Under the pieces are notes generated by a model. It was not told where the DNA came from. It did no database searches and was given only the letters and a program-made list of their open reading frames with translations. A DNA stretch of 30,855 nucleotides from JANOGU01 sp964499865 (lineage in GTDB: Bacteria > Pseudomonadota > Alphaproteobacteria > Rhodobacterales > Rhodobacteraceae): contig CAZCPY010000023.1 in NCBI GenBank assembly GCA_964499865.1, forward strand, positions 1-30,855, written 5' to 3'. This document shows positions 1 to 7,037 of this stretch, piece after piece. A program made the translations under genes and the position numbers. Within the stretch, counting starts at the first letter, position 1; each line of letters begins with the position of its first letter.

Positions 1-48
1 CTTTTGGACGCCGATCACCCCCGAAACAGGGTCCTTATTGCGCGCCGA

Positions 49-294
49 TCAACATTCCACGCGCAGTCCAATGCCCCACTGATTGATGGGGCCGGGATAG
101 GCCTGGAGGGATGCGGCCAACATCGCGTCCGGCGCGTTGCCCGAGAATGTGAAGAGCAGATGCCGGACACTTTGCGGCGGGATGCCATGCTTGAGCAGCG
201 CGTCGTCGATCGCATCGGCCAAGGGCAGGTTGTCGAGTTCGAGCAGGCGCGCCGAGATGAAGTGCTTCATTCGGGCAACTTTCGTCATCATCAT
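49..294 (-). CDS. Small conserved-looking hypothetical protein
   Basis: I do not recognise this family. The frame encodes about 81 residues from three consecutive Met codons (294, 291, 288), with another Met at 270, and ends in TGA at 49-51. The middle reads as a compact soluble fold: an ARLLELDNLPLADAIDDAL helix, then HGIPPQSVRHLLFTFSG, and a C-terminal WGIGLRVEC. It has no signal peptide, membrane segment or catalytic motif that I can name. Codon use is less extreme than in neighbouring genes. An AGGA lies upstream of the Met cluster but at a long spacing, so the start is uncertain; 270 is possible. It is divergent from the nuclease gene. An overlapping plus-strand frame (4-351) looks less protein-like. 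Confidence 0.5.
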   Translation of the reverse strand: MMMTKVARMKHFISARLLELDNLPLADAIDDALLKHGIPPQSVRHLLFTFSGNAPDAMLAASLQAYPGPINQWGIGLRVEC

Positions 295-408
295 CCATAC
301 TTTGAAATCCTGGCGTCCTTCACGGCGGGCGTCGCGCGGGCAGGAGCTTGAAAGGGGCTGAAAAACCATGTCTTTAGGACGCGTCGCTTGATCGGGCCGG
401 AGCAGGGC

Positions 409-1179
409 ATGCGCGAAGACGGCTATCTTGCATGGATGACGGACCGCGGCTTCGAGGGGGCCACCCGGGGGACAAGCCTGTCGACGCTGCGGCGGGTCGA
501 GGTCGCCTACGGCGCGCTGGATGACGCCTTCGCATCGGACGGCCTGGAAGGCATCCTCGCCGATCTGGCCTATTCAAAGTCGGACGAACGCGGCAACGAG
601 CCCAATCCCTCGAAGATCCCGATATCCGGTAATCTTTACAAGGCGCTGGCCTCGCTGCGCACGCATGTCAACTCCTACCGCCGCTTTCTCGAGACGCGGG
701 ATGCCGTTGCCGAGGTGGTGCGCGTGGTGGAAACCGCGGCGGCGGCACCCGGTGCTGCCGCGACGGCGCTTGCGGCGGATCCGCCGGAAGCGGTCCTCAG
801 CATGGAACGCGACCTGAACGCGGCCCTTCGGCAGGGCATCGCCCAGCTTGAACCCGGGCTTTCGGTGGCGGACGGCGGCCGGGAGCGGTCGGTGAGATCG
901 GGCCGGATCGACATCCTGGCCGAGGACGGCACCGGCCAGCCGGTCGTTCTGGAACTCAAGGCGGTCACGGCGCCGCGGGACGCGGTGGCGCAGGTCCTGT
1001 CCTACATGGGCGACATCGCCGCCGAGACCGGCAGGCCGGTGCGCGGCTACCTGATCGCGCCGGACTTCGACCCCCGCGCCGTATCCGCGGCACGCATGGT
1101 GCCGAACCTGCGGCTGGTGCGCTACCGGTTCAACTTCCTGTTTTCGCCCGTCGCGACCGGCAGCCCGGGGACCGACTGA
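409..1179 (+). CDS. NucS-like PD-(D/E)XK endonuclease domain protein
   Basis: A 256-residue protein whose C-terminal half is a restriction-like nuclease domain of the NucS/EndoMS (DUF91) type. Visible catalytic signature: GRIDILA with Asp168, then VVLELK with Glu182 and Lys184, and Gln195 in the following helix. This is the standard order D, ExK, Q. The domain is preceded by the ERDLNAAL..GIAQLEPGL segment usual in this family. The N-terminal about 110 residues (AWMTDRGFEGATRG.. and an SYRRFLE helix) are not the beta-barrel that NucS uses for DNA binding and dimerisation, so the architecture differs from classic mismatch endonuclease NucS. ATG 409 is chosen because GGAG lies 6 nt upstream; an in-frame TTG at 388 with AGGA upstream would add 7 residues. 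The stop overlaps the next ATG (TGATG), implying translational coupling. A role in DNA repair or defence is inferred only. Confidence 0.8.
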   Translation: MREDGYLAWMTDRGFEGATRGTSLSTLRRVEVAYGALDDAFASDGLEGILADLAYSKSDERGNEPNPSKIPISGNLYKALASLRTHVNSYRRFLETRDAVAEVVRVVETAAAAPGAAATALAADPPEAVLSMERDLNAALRQGIAQLEPGLSVADGGRERSVRSGRIDILAEDGTGQPVVLELKAVTAPRDAVAQVLSYMGDIAAETGRPVRGYLIAPDFDPRAVSAARMVPNLRLVRYRFNFLFSPVATGSPGTD

Positions 1180-2171
1180 TGCTCGCCCTGCGCCTGCACG
1201 GCACCCGCGACCTGCGCCTGACCGGGGTGCCGGACCCCGAACCCGGACCCGGCGAGGTGCTGGTCCGCATCGAGGCGGCGGGCATCTGCGGGACCGACCG
1301 GCACCTTTACCACGGCGAGTTTCCCTGCGCGCCGCCCGTCACCCTCGGCCACGAGTTCTGCGGCATCGTCACCGCCCGCGGCACGGGCGTGGACATCCCC
1401 CTCGGCGCCCGCGTGACCTGCGACCCGAACGACCCCTGCCTGACCTGCCCGCAGTGCCTGCGGGGCCGCGTCAACCTCTGCCAGCGCAACTCTGTCACCG
1501 GCATCACGCGGGACGGCGGCTTTGCGCCCCTCGCGGTCTTTCCCGCCCGCAAGGCGATCCCCCTGCCCGCCGACCTGCCCCCCCTGCACGGCGCCTTTGC
1601 CGAGCCGCTCGCCTGCACCCTGCACGGCATCGACATGGGCGCGCCGCAGGCGGGAGAGCGTGTCACGATCCTCGGCGGCGGGGTGATCGGGCTTCTGGCG
1701 CTGCAACTCGCGCGCAACGCGGGGGCCGAGACGCTGCTGGTCACGCGCCACGCAGACAAGCGGCGGCTGGCCGAAAGCCTCGGCGCCACAGCCACCGCGG
1801 ACGGCACCGGGGCCGCCCGGGCGCACTGGCCGCAAGGTGCCGACCTTACGGTCGAATGCGCGGGCGTGGCCGAGACGGTGGAGGCCGCGCCGTCGCTGAC
1901 CGCGGCCGGCGGGCGGGTCGTGGTGCTGGGGGTGCTGGCGCGGGGCCTCAGGGTGCAGATCGAACCCTTTGACCTGCTGTTCCGCGAAATCCGGCTTCTG
2001 CACAGCTTCATCAACCCCTTCACCCAAAGCCGGGCGGCGGCGATGATCGCGTCCGGCGCGGTCTCGGTCGCCCCGCTGGTCAGCCGCACCCTGCCCCTGT
2101 CAGAGGCCGCCGAGGCGATCCGCGCCCCCGCCCGTCCGGGCGAGGTGCGCGCCGTCGTGGTGCCGGAATGA
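1179..2171 (+). CDS. Zinc-dependent medium-chain alcohol/polyol dehydrogenase
   Basis: A 330-residue MDR-superfamily dehydrogenase, probably oxidising a secondary alcohol, polyol or threonine-like substrate with NAD(P)+ in the cytoplasm. Catalytic zinc ligands: Cys37 in AAGICGTD, His58-Glu59 in GHEF, and Glu142 in FAEPLAC. The structural zinc loop has Cys87, Cys90, Cys93 and Cys101. The Rossmann segment GGGVIG is at 166-171. Length is slightly short for sorbitol/threonine dehydrogenases (about 340-350). It starts on the A of the upstream nuclease stop codon and is followed after 7 nt by an ABM-domain gene, so the three are probably co-transcribed although a common pathway is not obvious. The substrate cannot be assigned from sequence; L-threonine, sorbitol, arabinitol or galactitol dehydrogenase are all possible. 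Confidence 0.88.
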   Translation: MLALRLHGTRDLRLTGVPDPEPGPGEVLVRIEAAGICGTDRHLYHGEFPCAPPVTLGHEFCGIVTARGTGVDIPLGARVTCDPNDPCLTCPQCLRGRVNLCQRNSVTGITRDGGFAPLAVFPARKAIPLPADLPPLHGAFAEPLACTLHGIDMGAPQAGERVTILGGGVIGLLALQLARNAGAETLLVTRHADKRRLAESLGATATADGTGAARAHWPQGADLTVECAGVAETVEAAPSLTAAGGRVVVLGVLARGLRVQIEPFDLLFREIRLLHSFINPFTQSRAAAMIASGAVSVAPLVSRTLPLSEAAEAIRAPARPGEVRAVVVPE

Positions 2172-2178
2172 GGCCCGC

Positions 2179-2457
2179 ATGATCCGCCTGCGCGGCCAGT
2201 TGCGCTGCCTGACGGCCGAGGATGCGGCGGCCGTGGCCTGGCACCGGTCGGAACACATCCGCCTGACCCGGGCCGAGCCGGGCTGCCTGAGCTTCGACAT
2301 CGCGCCGACCGACGACCCCTGGGTCTGGGAGGTGATGGAAGCCTTCCGCACCCGCACCGACTTCGACGCCCACCAGGCCCGCACCCGCGCCTCGCCCTGG
2401 TTCGCCGCGACCCGCGGGGCGTTGCGCGACTTCGTGGTGGAAGAGATCGGCGACTGA
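2179..2457 (+). CDS. ABM-domain protein, putative quinol monooxygenase
   Basis: A 92-residue single-domain protein of the antibiotic biosynthesis monooxygenase (ABM, dimeric alpha/beta barrel) type. Family features seen: an opening beta strand IRLRGQLRC, the strand-helix HIRLTRAEPGCLSFDIAP typical of ABM proteins, the VWEVMEAFRTRTDFDAHQ segment, and a helix ending FAATRGAL. Members act without cofactor on quinols or aromatic substrates, or degrade small electrophiles; many are uncharacterised. The gene begins 7 nt after the dehydrogenase stop, so it is likely the last gene of that operon. The substrate is unknown. Confidence 0.8.
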   Translation: MIRLRGQLRCLTAEDAAAVAWHRSEHIRLTRAEPGCLSFDIAPTDDPWVWEVMEAFRTRTDFDAHQARTRASPWFAATRGALRDFVVEEIGD

Positions 2458-2485
2458 CGCGGCCACGGCCGGCAAGAAACCTCGT

Positions 2486-2513
2486 CCCGCCGGGGCGGCG
2501 GCGCCGCGGCGGG
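2486..2513. terminator. GC-rich hairpin between convergent genes
   Basis: CCCGCCG (2486-2492) pairs with CGGCGGG (2507-2513) in the 93-nt gap between the convergent ABM and HerA-like genes. There is no U-tract, so a Rho-independent role is weak; the hairpin may simply reflect high GC. Confidence 0.25.
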
Positions 2514-2550
2514 CCCCCGGCGCAAGGCCGGGGCGGGGTCGGCGGCGGCC

Positions 2551-4107
2551 CTACCTTTTGCCGAACAGCGTCCCGAACACGCCCCGCACGATCGCCTGCC
2601 CCGACCTTGTGCCCAGTTGCCGGGCGAAGCTCTTGGCGAAGGCCTCGCCGATGCTGTCGCCACGGCTGCCCGACGCAGTGCGGCGGCGCGTCGCGGGCAC
2701 GCCGCCGTCGTAGCGCCGCGCACGCTCGACCTCGTGCGCACCGGCCGTCCCGCGGGCCTCGCGGGCCTCGTCCGCCTCGGCCCGCGCGGCCTCGGACGCG
2801 GCCTTTTCGGCGCGGCGCTTCAGCATCTCGGCTGCCGAATCGCGGTCCATCGCGCGGTCGTATTTCGCCCCCAGCCCCGACCCCGCCATGACCTGCGCCC
2901 TGACCGCAGGGTCAATCGGCCCCACCTGGCTGCCGGGCGGGCGGATCAGCGTGCGTTCCGCCAGGCCCGGCACGCCCCTGGCCTCGAGCAACGAGGTCAC
3001 CGCCTCGCCCACGCCCACATCGCGGATCGCGTCGGCGATGGCGAAGCGCGGGTTGGGGCGGTAGGTCTCGGCGGCTTTCGCAAGGTCCTTCTGGTCCTTG
3101 GCCGTGTAGGCCCGCAGCGCGTGCTGCACGCGGTTGCCAAGCTGGCCGAGGATCGTGTCGGGCACGTCGCCCGGGTTCTGGGTGATGAAATAGACCCCCA
3201 CCCCCTTGGACCGGATCAGGCGGGCGACCTGTTCCACCTTCTGCACCAGCGCCTTGGGCGCATCGGTGAACAGCAGGTGCGCCTCGTCGAAGAAGAAGAC
3301 GAGCTTCGGCTTCTCCGGGTCGCCCACCTCGGGCAGCGTCTCGAACAGTTCCGACAGAAGCCACAGCAGGAACGTCGCATAAAGCCGCGGGCTGGCCATC
3401 AGCCTGTCGGCGGCCAGGATGTTGACCATGCCGCGGCCGTCAGGCGCCAGACGCATCAGGTCGGCGAGGTCGAGCGCCGGTTCCCCGAACAGCGCAGCAC
3501 CACCCTGGTTTTCCAGCACCAGAAGCCGCCGCTGGATCGCGCCGACTGACGTGCCGGACACCAGCCCGTAGCGCGCGCCCACCTCGGCCGCGTTCTCGGC
3601 CACGAAGGTCAGCAGCGCCTGCAGGTCCGCCATGTCCAGCAGCGGCAGGCCCTCGTCGTCGGCCAGCGCGAAGGCCACGTTCAGCACGCCCTCCTGCGGT
3701 TCCGACAGTTCCAGAAGGCGCGACAGCAGCAAGGGCCCCATCTCGGCCACCGTCGCCCGCACCGGGTGCCCCTGCTCGCCGAACAGGTCCCAGAAGGTGA
3801 CCGGAAAGGCCTGGTAGTCCAGCGTCCAGCCGATCTGCGCGGCACGCCTGGAAAACGGCTCGTGCAGCTTGCCCGCCGGATTGCCCGGCGCGGCAAGGCC
3901 CGACAGGTCGCCCTTGATGTCAGCCGCAAAGACCGGCACGCCCGCGGCCGAAAAGCCCTCGGCCAGCACCTGCAGCGTCACCGTCTTGCCGGTGCCCGTG
4001 GCCCCGGCGATCAGCCCGTGGCGGTTGGCATAGCCGAGCAGCATCCGCTGCGGCACCCCGTAGCCCTCGCCGCCGCCGCCCGCGAAAATGCTGCCGTCCG
4101 CCACCAT
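2551..4107 (-). CDS. HerA-like ATPase, DUF853 (YjgR family)
   Basis: A 518-residue P-loop ATPase of the HerA/FtsK superfamily, DUF853 branch. Walker A GATGTGKT is at residues 35-42; Walker B is the hydrophobic run followed by DEAHLLF. The downstream GVGVYFITQNPGDVPD segment is the sensor/arginine-finger neighbourhood usual in this family. The C-terminal about 120 residues are charged and low complexity (many Ala, Arg, Glu), followed by a short SFARQLG..VFGTLFGKR helix. Bacterial members are conserved but poorly characterised; a DNA-translocating or helicase-like activity is inferred from HerA. ATG at 4107 is chosen because the family starts near the MVADGSIFAG segment; an upstream ATG at 4158 would add an Arg-rich, non-conserved extension. 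It stands alone, divergent from the region holding the RNA candidates. Confidence 0.88.
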   Translation of the reverse strand: MVADGSIFAGGGGEGYGVPQRMLLGYANRHGLIAGATGTGKTVTLQVLAEGFSAAGVPVFAADIKGDLSGLAAPGNPAGKLHEPFSRRAAQIGWTLDYQAFPVTFWDLFGEQGHPVRATVAEMGPLLLSRLLELSEPQEGVLNVAFALADDEGLPLLDMADLQALLTFVAENAAEVGARYGLVSGTSVGAIQRRLLVLENQGGAALFGEPALDLADLMRLAPDGRGMVNILAADRLMASPRLYATFLLWLLSELFETLPEVGDPEKPKLVFFFDEAHLLFTDAPKALVQKVEQVARLIRSKGVGVYFITQNPGDVPDTILGQLGNRVQHALRAYTAKDQKDLAKAAETYRPNPRFAIADAIRDVGVGEAVTSLLEARGVPGLAERTLIRPPGSQVGPIDPAVRAQVMAGSGLGAKYDRAMDRDSAAEMLKRRAEKAASEAARAEADEAREARGTAGAHEVERARRYDGGVPATRRRTASGSRGDSIGEAFAKSFARQLGTRSGQAIVRGVFGTLFGKR

Positions 4108-4165
4108 CACCTGCCCCCGCCTTGCGCGCCGCCTGCGCGGCCCCGGGCGAACATACAATGTTAAC

Positions 4166-4272
4166 GAACCTGTGCCAGTGTCTCGTCCGTCCGGCCCCGG
4201 GGGTTTGCCCTGCGGGGGGCGGACTTCCTCCCTGTCAGACTGGCCGCGCCCTTGAAAAGGCGCGGCTTTTTT
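4166..4272 (+). ncRNA. Candidate small RNA with CUUCCUCCC loop
   Basis: No convincing protein is encoded here. A TACAAT box (4154-4159) precedes the segment, though no good -35 is visible. The RNA could fold as a stem at 4189-4198 with 4215-4224 (one bulged G), then an unpaired CUUCCUCCCUGUC at 4224-4236, then a strong terminator at 4243-4272. CCAGT (4175-4179) could close the structure with ACTGG (4239-4243). A loop rich in CCUCCC followed by a terminator resembles the alphaproteobacterial CcsR/'cuckoo' RNAs, whose motif is CCUCCUCCC. The match is imperfect and no DUF1127 gene is adjacent, so this is a candidate only. Confidence 0.3.
4243..4272 (+). terminator. Rho-independent terminator
   Basis: GCCGCGCC (4243-4250) pairs perfectly with GGCGCGGC (4259-4266) around a CTTGAAAA loop and is followed directly by six T (4267-4272). 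This is a textbook intrinsic terminator on the plus strand, although no plus-strand protein gene precedes it, which is the main reason to suspect an RNA gene upstream. Confidence 0.75.
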
Positions 4273-4309
4273 CGGTCCGAAACGTGATCGGCGGGGCCAA
4301 GATTCCCTG

Positions 4310-4338
4310 TTGACGCCCCCGGGGGAAGCCTCTAGCGT
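4310..4338 (+). promoter_or_regulatory. Predicted sigma-70 promoter
   Basis: TTGACG (4310-4315), a 17-nt spacer, then TAGCGT (4333-4338). Five of six -35 bases match, and the -10 keeps the key first, second and last positions. Transcription would start near 4345, about 200 nt ahead of the IalB-like gene, leaving a structured leader or a separate short RNA ending at the 4388-4411 hairpin. Confidence 0.45.
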
Positions 4339-4344
4339 CCGCCT

Positions 4345-4418
4345 CCATGAAGTCGGCCAGTCCGACAGGGAGCAACAAAATTTCAGGCAGGGGCCGGGCG
4401 ACCGGCCCCTGTTCGTTT
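4345..4418 (+). ncRNA. Candidate short RNA or attenuator leader
   Basis: Downstream of the predicted promoter, the transcript would form a 5' hairpin GTCGG/CCGAC around CCAGT (about 4352-4366), an A-rich single-stranded linker, and a perfect 10-bp hairpin (4388-4397 with 4402-4411, GCGA loop) followed by TTCGTTT. That is the layout of a small RNA or of a leader that can terminate before the IalB-like gene at 4543. A 44-codon frame (4347-4481) also starts here but runs through the hairpin and is not convincingly coding. Confidence 0.3.
4388..4411 (+). terminator. Strong hairpin, possible attenuator
   Basis: CAGGGGCCGG and CCGGCCCCTG form a perfect 10-bp stem with a GCGA loop, followed by TTCGTTT, a weak U-tract. 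It lies about 130 nt before the IalB-like start codon, so it could end a short RNA or attenuate the gene. Confidence 0.45.
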
Positions 4419-4542
4419 CCGGCCGCCGGTCAACCCCCGGTCACCCGCCGGTCACGCAGGCTTGCGGAGTTTTGCACCTGACACCCGCCGCCCTGCATGC
4501 TAAGCGGCGCCGCGAATATGTCCGACGGAGCCGCGCCCGCCC

Positions 4543-5199
4543 ATGATCCGCCCCCTGATCCGATCCGCCCTCGCCCCCCTGACGCTGGCGCTGCTCATGG
4601 CCGCGCCCTTGGCCGCGCAGGACGCGGCCGCGCCCGCAGAGACGCCTGCCCCGGGCACCGACCTGCCGGGCGACCTGTCGATGGGAACGCCCGAGGGCGG
4701 GTCCGCGGACGGCATCGGGTCGGCCTATGCCGCCGGCACCTTCGGCGACTGGGAACAGCGCTGCGTGCGCGCCGCGGACGGGTCGGACCCCTGCCAGCTC
4801 TACCAGCTGCTCAAGGACGCCGACGGCAATTCGGTGGCCGAGATCAGCATCTTCGGCCTGCCGCCGGGTCAGAGCGAGGCGGTCGCGGGCGCCACCGCCA
4901 TCGTGCCGCTGGAAACCCTGCTGACGGAACAGCTTCTGATCGCCGTCGATGGCGCGGACCCCAAGCGGTATCCCTTCGCCTGGTGCAGCCAGATCGGCTG
5001 CATCGCGCGCCTGGGCTTTACCGCCGCCGAGGTCGAGGCCTTCGAGAAGGGCAATGCCGCCACGCTGTCGATCGTGCCGGTGGTGGCGCCCGACCAGATG
5101 GTGACGGTGACGATCTCGCTCAAGGGCTTCACCGCCGGGCTCAAGGCGGTCAACGAGGCCAACGCCAAGCTGCAGGCCGAAGCGCCCGCGACGCCCTGA
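4543..5199 (+). CDS. IalB-family (invasion associated locus B) periplasmic protein
   Basis: A 218-residue exported protein. Residues 1-25 form a Sec signal peptide (basic start MIRPLIRS, hydrophobic core, cleavage near PLAAQ). A Pro/Ala/Gly-rich linker follows to about residue 65. The IalB domain then begins at FGDWEQRC, with Cys74 and Cys84 likely disulphide-bonded, as are the two Cys in the FAWCSQIGCIARLGF segment, which is the family hallmark. Bartonella IalB assists erythrocyte invasion, but homologues are widespread in free-living alphaproteobacteria, where the role is unknown and probably envelope-related. There is no strong Shine-Dalgarno (GGAG lies about 12 nt upstream). The gene sits behind the predicted promoter at 4310 and the hairpin at 4388, and is convergent with the DUF1330 gene. 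Confidence 0.85.
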   Translation: MIRPLIRSALAPLTLALLMAAPLAAQDAAAPAETPAPGTDLPGDLSMGTPEGGSADGIGSAYAAGTFGDWEQRCVRAADGSDPCQLYQLLKDADGNSVAEISIFGLPPGQSEAVAGATAIVPLETLLTEQLLIAVDGADPKRYPFAWCSQIGCIARLGFTAAEVEAFEKGNAATLSIVPVVAPDQMVTVTISLKGFTAGLKAVNEANAKLQAEAPATP

Positions 5200-5222
5200 G
5201 GCGCCGACCGAAGGGATCGCGG

Positions 5223-5525
5223 TCAGGGCTGCGGGCCGTCGTAGCCCTCGATGATGGTACAATCCATCACGCTTTTGCCGCGGCGCCTTTCCATCGCCGC
5301 GGCATATTCCGGCGACCGGTAGCAGGCCAGCGCCGCGTCATAGTCGGGAAACTCGATCACCACGTGCCGCGCGCGCAAGTGGCCTTCGGGTTCCTCGGAC
5401 CGCCCGGCCCGCACCAGGAACCGCCCGCCGAACCGCCGGAAGGCCGCGGCATTGGCGGCGACATAGTCCCGGTAGCCCTCCGGGTCGGTGACGTCGACAT
5501 GGGCAATCCAGTAACCCCTTGGCAT
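5223..5525 (-). CDS. DUF1330 family protein
   Basis: A 100-residue protein of the DUF1330 family (dimeric alpha/beta barrel fold). Diagnostic features: an opening GYWIAHVDVTDPEGYRDYV, the FGGRFLVRAG segment, then VVIEFPDYDAALACYRSPEY, and a closing strand near DCTIIEGYDGPQP. These proteins are small, cytoplasmic and without assigned biochemistry. The start is the Met of MPRGYW. It follows the ketosynthase gene by 11 nt on the same strand, so it is probably the last gene of the lpxD-ACP-ketosynthase cluster. Whether it functions with fatty acid chemistry is unknown. Confidence 0.82.
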   Translation of the reverse strand: MPRGYWIAHVDVTDPEGYRDYVAANAAAFRRFGGRFLVRAGRSEEPEGHLRARHVVIEFPDYDAALACYRSPEYAAAMERRRGKSVMDCTIIEGYDGPQP

Positions 5526-5536
5526 TTCCGTCTCCC

Positions 5537-6745
5537 TCACGCGCGCTTCAGCGCGATCACCGCATTCAGGCCGCCGAAGGCGAAGGCGTTCGACAGCACC
5601 ACGTCCACGCGCGCCTGCCGCGCCACGTTCGGCACCACGTCCAGCGCGCATTCGGGGTCGGGTTCCTCGTAGCCGATGGTCGGCGCGATCACGCCCTCGC
5701 GCAGCGCCATCAGGCAGGCCAAGAGCTCCACCGCGCCGGTGCCGCCGATCAGGTGGCCGTGCATCGACTTGGTGGAGGAGATCATCAGCCGGTCGGCCTG
5801 CGCCCCGAAGGCATGCGCGACGGCGGCGCATTCGGTCTTGTCGTTGGCCGCGGTGCCGGTGCCGTGGGCGTTGATGTAGCCCACGTCCTCGGGGTTCAGC
5901 CTTGCGTCGCGCAAGGCCCCCGTCATCGCCCGTTCCGCCCCCTGCGCCTGCGGCATGACGATGTCGCCCGCATCCGAGGTCATCGCGAACCCCACCACCT
6001 CGGCCAGGATGTCGGCGCCGCGCGCCTTGGCGTGGTCCCAGTCCTCGAACACGAAGACGCCAGCGCCTTCGCCCTGCACCATGCCGTTGCGGTTGGCGCT
6101 GAACGGGCGGCAGGCGTCGCGGGACATCACGCGCAGGCCCTCCCATGCCTTGATGCCGCCGAAGCACAGCATCGCCTCGGACCCGCCGGTGATCATCGCC
6201 CGCGCCGCGCCCGACCGCACCATCTGGAACGCCAGCCCCATCGCGTGGTTGGACGAGGCGCAGGCGGTGGACACGCTGAAGGTCGGGCCGCGCAGGCCCC
6301 ATTCCATGCTGACATGGGATGCGGCCGCGTTGTTCATCAGCTTCGGCACGACAAAGGGATGGACGCGGTTCTTGCCCTCCTCGTAGACGGCCCGGTAGTT
6401 CTCGTCCCAGGTGTTGACCCCGCCGCCCGCGGTGCCCAGCACCACGCCGGCATCGAGCCCCAGCGAGCCCTGGAAGTCCAGCCCCGACTGCGCCACCGCC
6501 TGCCGCGCGGCAAGCAGGGTGAACTGGGTGAACTTGTCGTAGAGCGCGATCTGCTGGCGGTTGAAATGCGCCTCGGGGTCCCAGTCATGGACCTGCCCGC
6601 CGATGCCGATCTGCAGGCGGTCGCGGTCGCGGATGTCCAGTTCGGTGATCCCGCAGCGCCCCTCGCGGAAGGCCGCGAAGGTGCCCGGCACGTCATGCGC
6701 CAGCGCGTTGATCGTGCCTGCCCCGGTGATCGCGACACGCCTCAT
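5537..6745 (-). CDS. Beta-ketoacyl-ACP synthase, FabF-like
   Basis: A 402-residue thiolase-fold condensing enzyme of the KAS I/II type, which joins malonyl-ACP to an acyl-ACP. The Cys-His-His triad is intact: Cys162 in STACASS, His294 in NAHGTGT and His331 in KSMHGHLIGG, with Lys326 in place. The C-terminal SNAFAFGGLNAV loop is present. Start ATG 6745 (MRRVAITGAG) is the family start; an upstream Met would add an Arg/Trp-rich tail reading into the ACP gene. It lies 4 nt after the ACP stop and two genes downstream of lpxD, so it probably makes a special acyl chain on its neighbouring carrier rather than serving bulk synthesis. Calling it fabF itself would overstate the evidence, since housekeeping fabF normally sits with fabG and acpP. 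Confidence 0.88.
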   Translation of the reverse strand: MRRVAITGAGTINALAHDVPGTFAAFREGRCGITELDIRDRDRLQIGIGGQVHDWDPEAHFNRQQIALYDKFTQFTLLAARQAVAQSGLDFQGSLGLDAGVVLGTAGGGVNTWDENYRAVYEEGKNRVHPFVVPKLMNNAAASHVSMEWGLRGPTFSVSTACASSNHAMGLAFQMVRSGAARAMITGGSEAMLCFGGIKAWEGLRVMSRDACRPFSANRNGMVQGEGAGVFVFEDWDHAKARGADILAEVVGFAMTSDAGDIVMPQAQGAERAMTGALRDARLNPEDVGYINAHGTGTAANDKTECAAVAHAFGAQADRLMISSTKSMHGHLIGGTGAVELLACLMALREGVIAPTIGYEEPDPECALDVVPNVARQARVDVVLSNAFAFGGLNAVIALKRA

Positions 6746-6749
6746 GCCG

Positions 6750-7013
6750 TCAAGTTCCCCGGCCCGCCACCAGCGCCTCGACCGCCCGCACGATGGCCGC
6801 AACCGACGAGATGTCGAAGGCGGACGCGCCGGGGTCGTTGGCGTTGAAGGGTACCGAGATGTCGAAGGTCTCTTCGATGGCGAAGATCGATTCCACCAGC
6901 CCCAGCGAGTCGATGCCCAGGCTGTCGAGCGTGGAGTCGTCCTTCACGTCGGCCATATCAAGCACCGCCTGTTCGGCGATGATGCGGATCACGCGGTCCC
7001 TGACGGTGTCCAT
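6750..7013 (-). CDS. Acyl carrier protein, probably lipid A or special fatty acid related
   Basis: An 87-residue acidic four-helix carrier. The phosphopantetheine site is the Ser of LGIDSLGLVE (Ser36), followed by the helix SIFAIEETFDISVPF typical of ACPs. GGAGG sits about 6 nt before ATG 7013, whereas it would abut ATG 7019, so 7013 is chosen. The protein is not an exact housekeeping AcpP (the canonical motif is GADSLD), so it is likely a dedicated carrier. It is encoded between lpxD (24 nt upstream) and the ketosynthase (4 nt downstream). By analogy with rhizobial AcpXL clusters it may carry a hydroxy- or long-chain acyl group for lipid A, but that is inference. Confidence 0.88.
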   Translation of the reverse strand: MDTVRDRVIRIIAEQAVLDMADVKDDSTLDSLGIDSLGLVESIFAIEETFDISVPFNANDPGASAFDISSVAAIVRAVEALVAGRGT

Positions 7014-7037
7014 GGGCATCCCTCCGGCGCGGCTGAT

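Noticed and set aside
4..351. A plus-strand 115-codon frame at the left edge
   Set aside because: Overlaps the minus-strand small gene, whose translation looks more like a folded protein; Arg/His-rich composition suggests a shadow.
4347..4481. A 44-codon frame starting just after the predicted promoter at 4310
   Set aside because: It passes through the strong hairpin, has no ribosome site and no protein-like pattern; a leader or small RNA explains the region better. Not excluded as a leader peptide.
5519..6847. A 442-codon plus-strand open frame
   Set aside because: Antisense shadow of the ketosynthase, whose active-site residues are complete.
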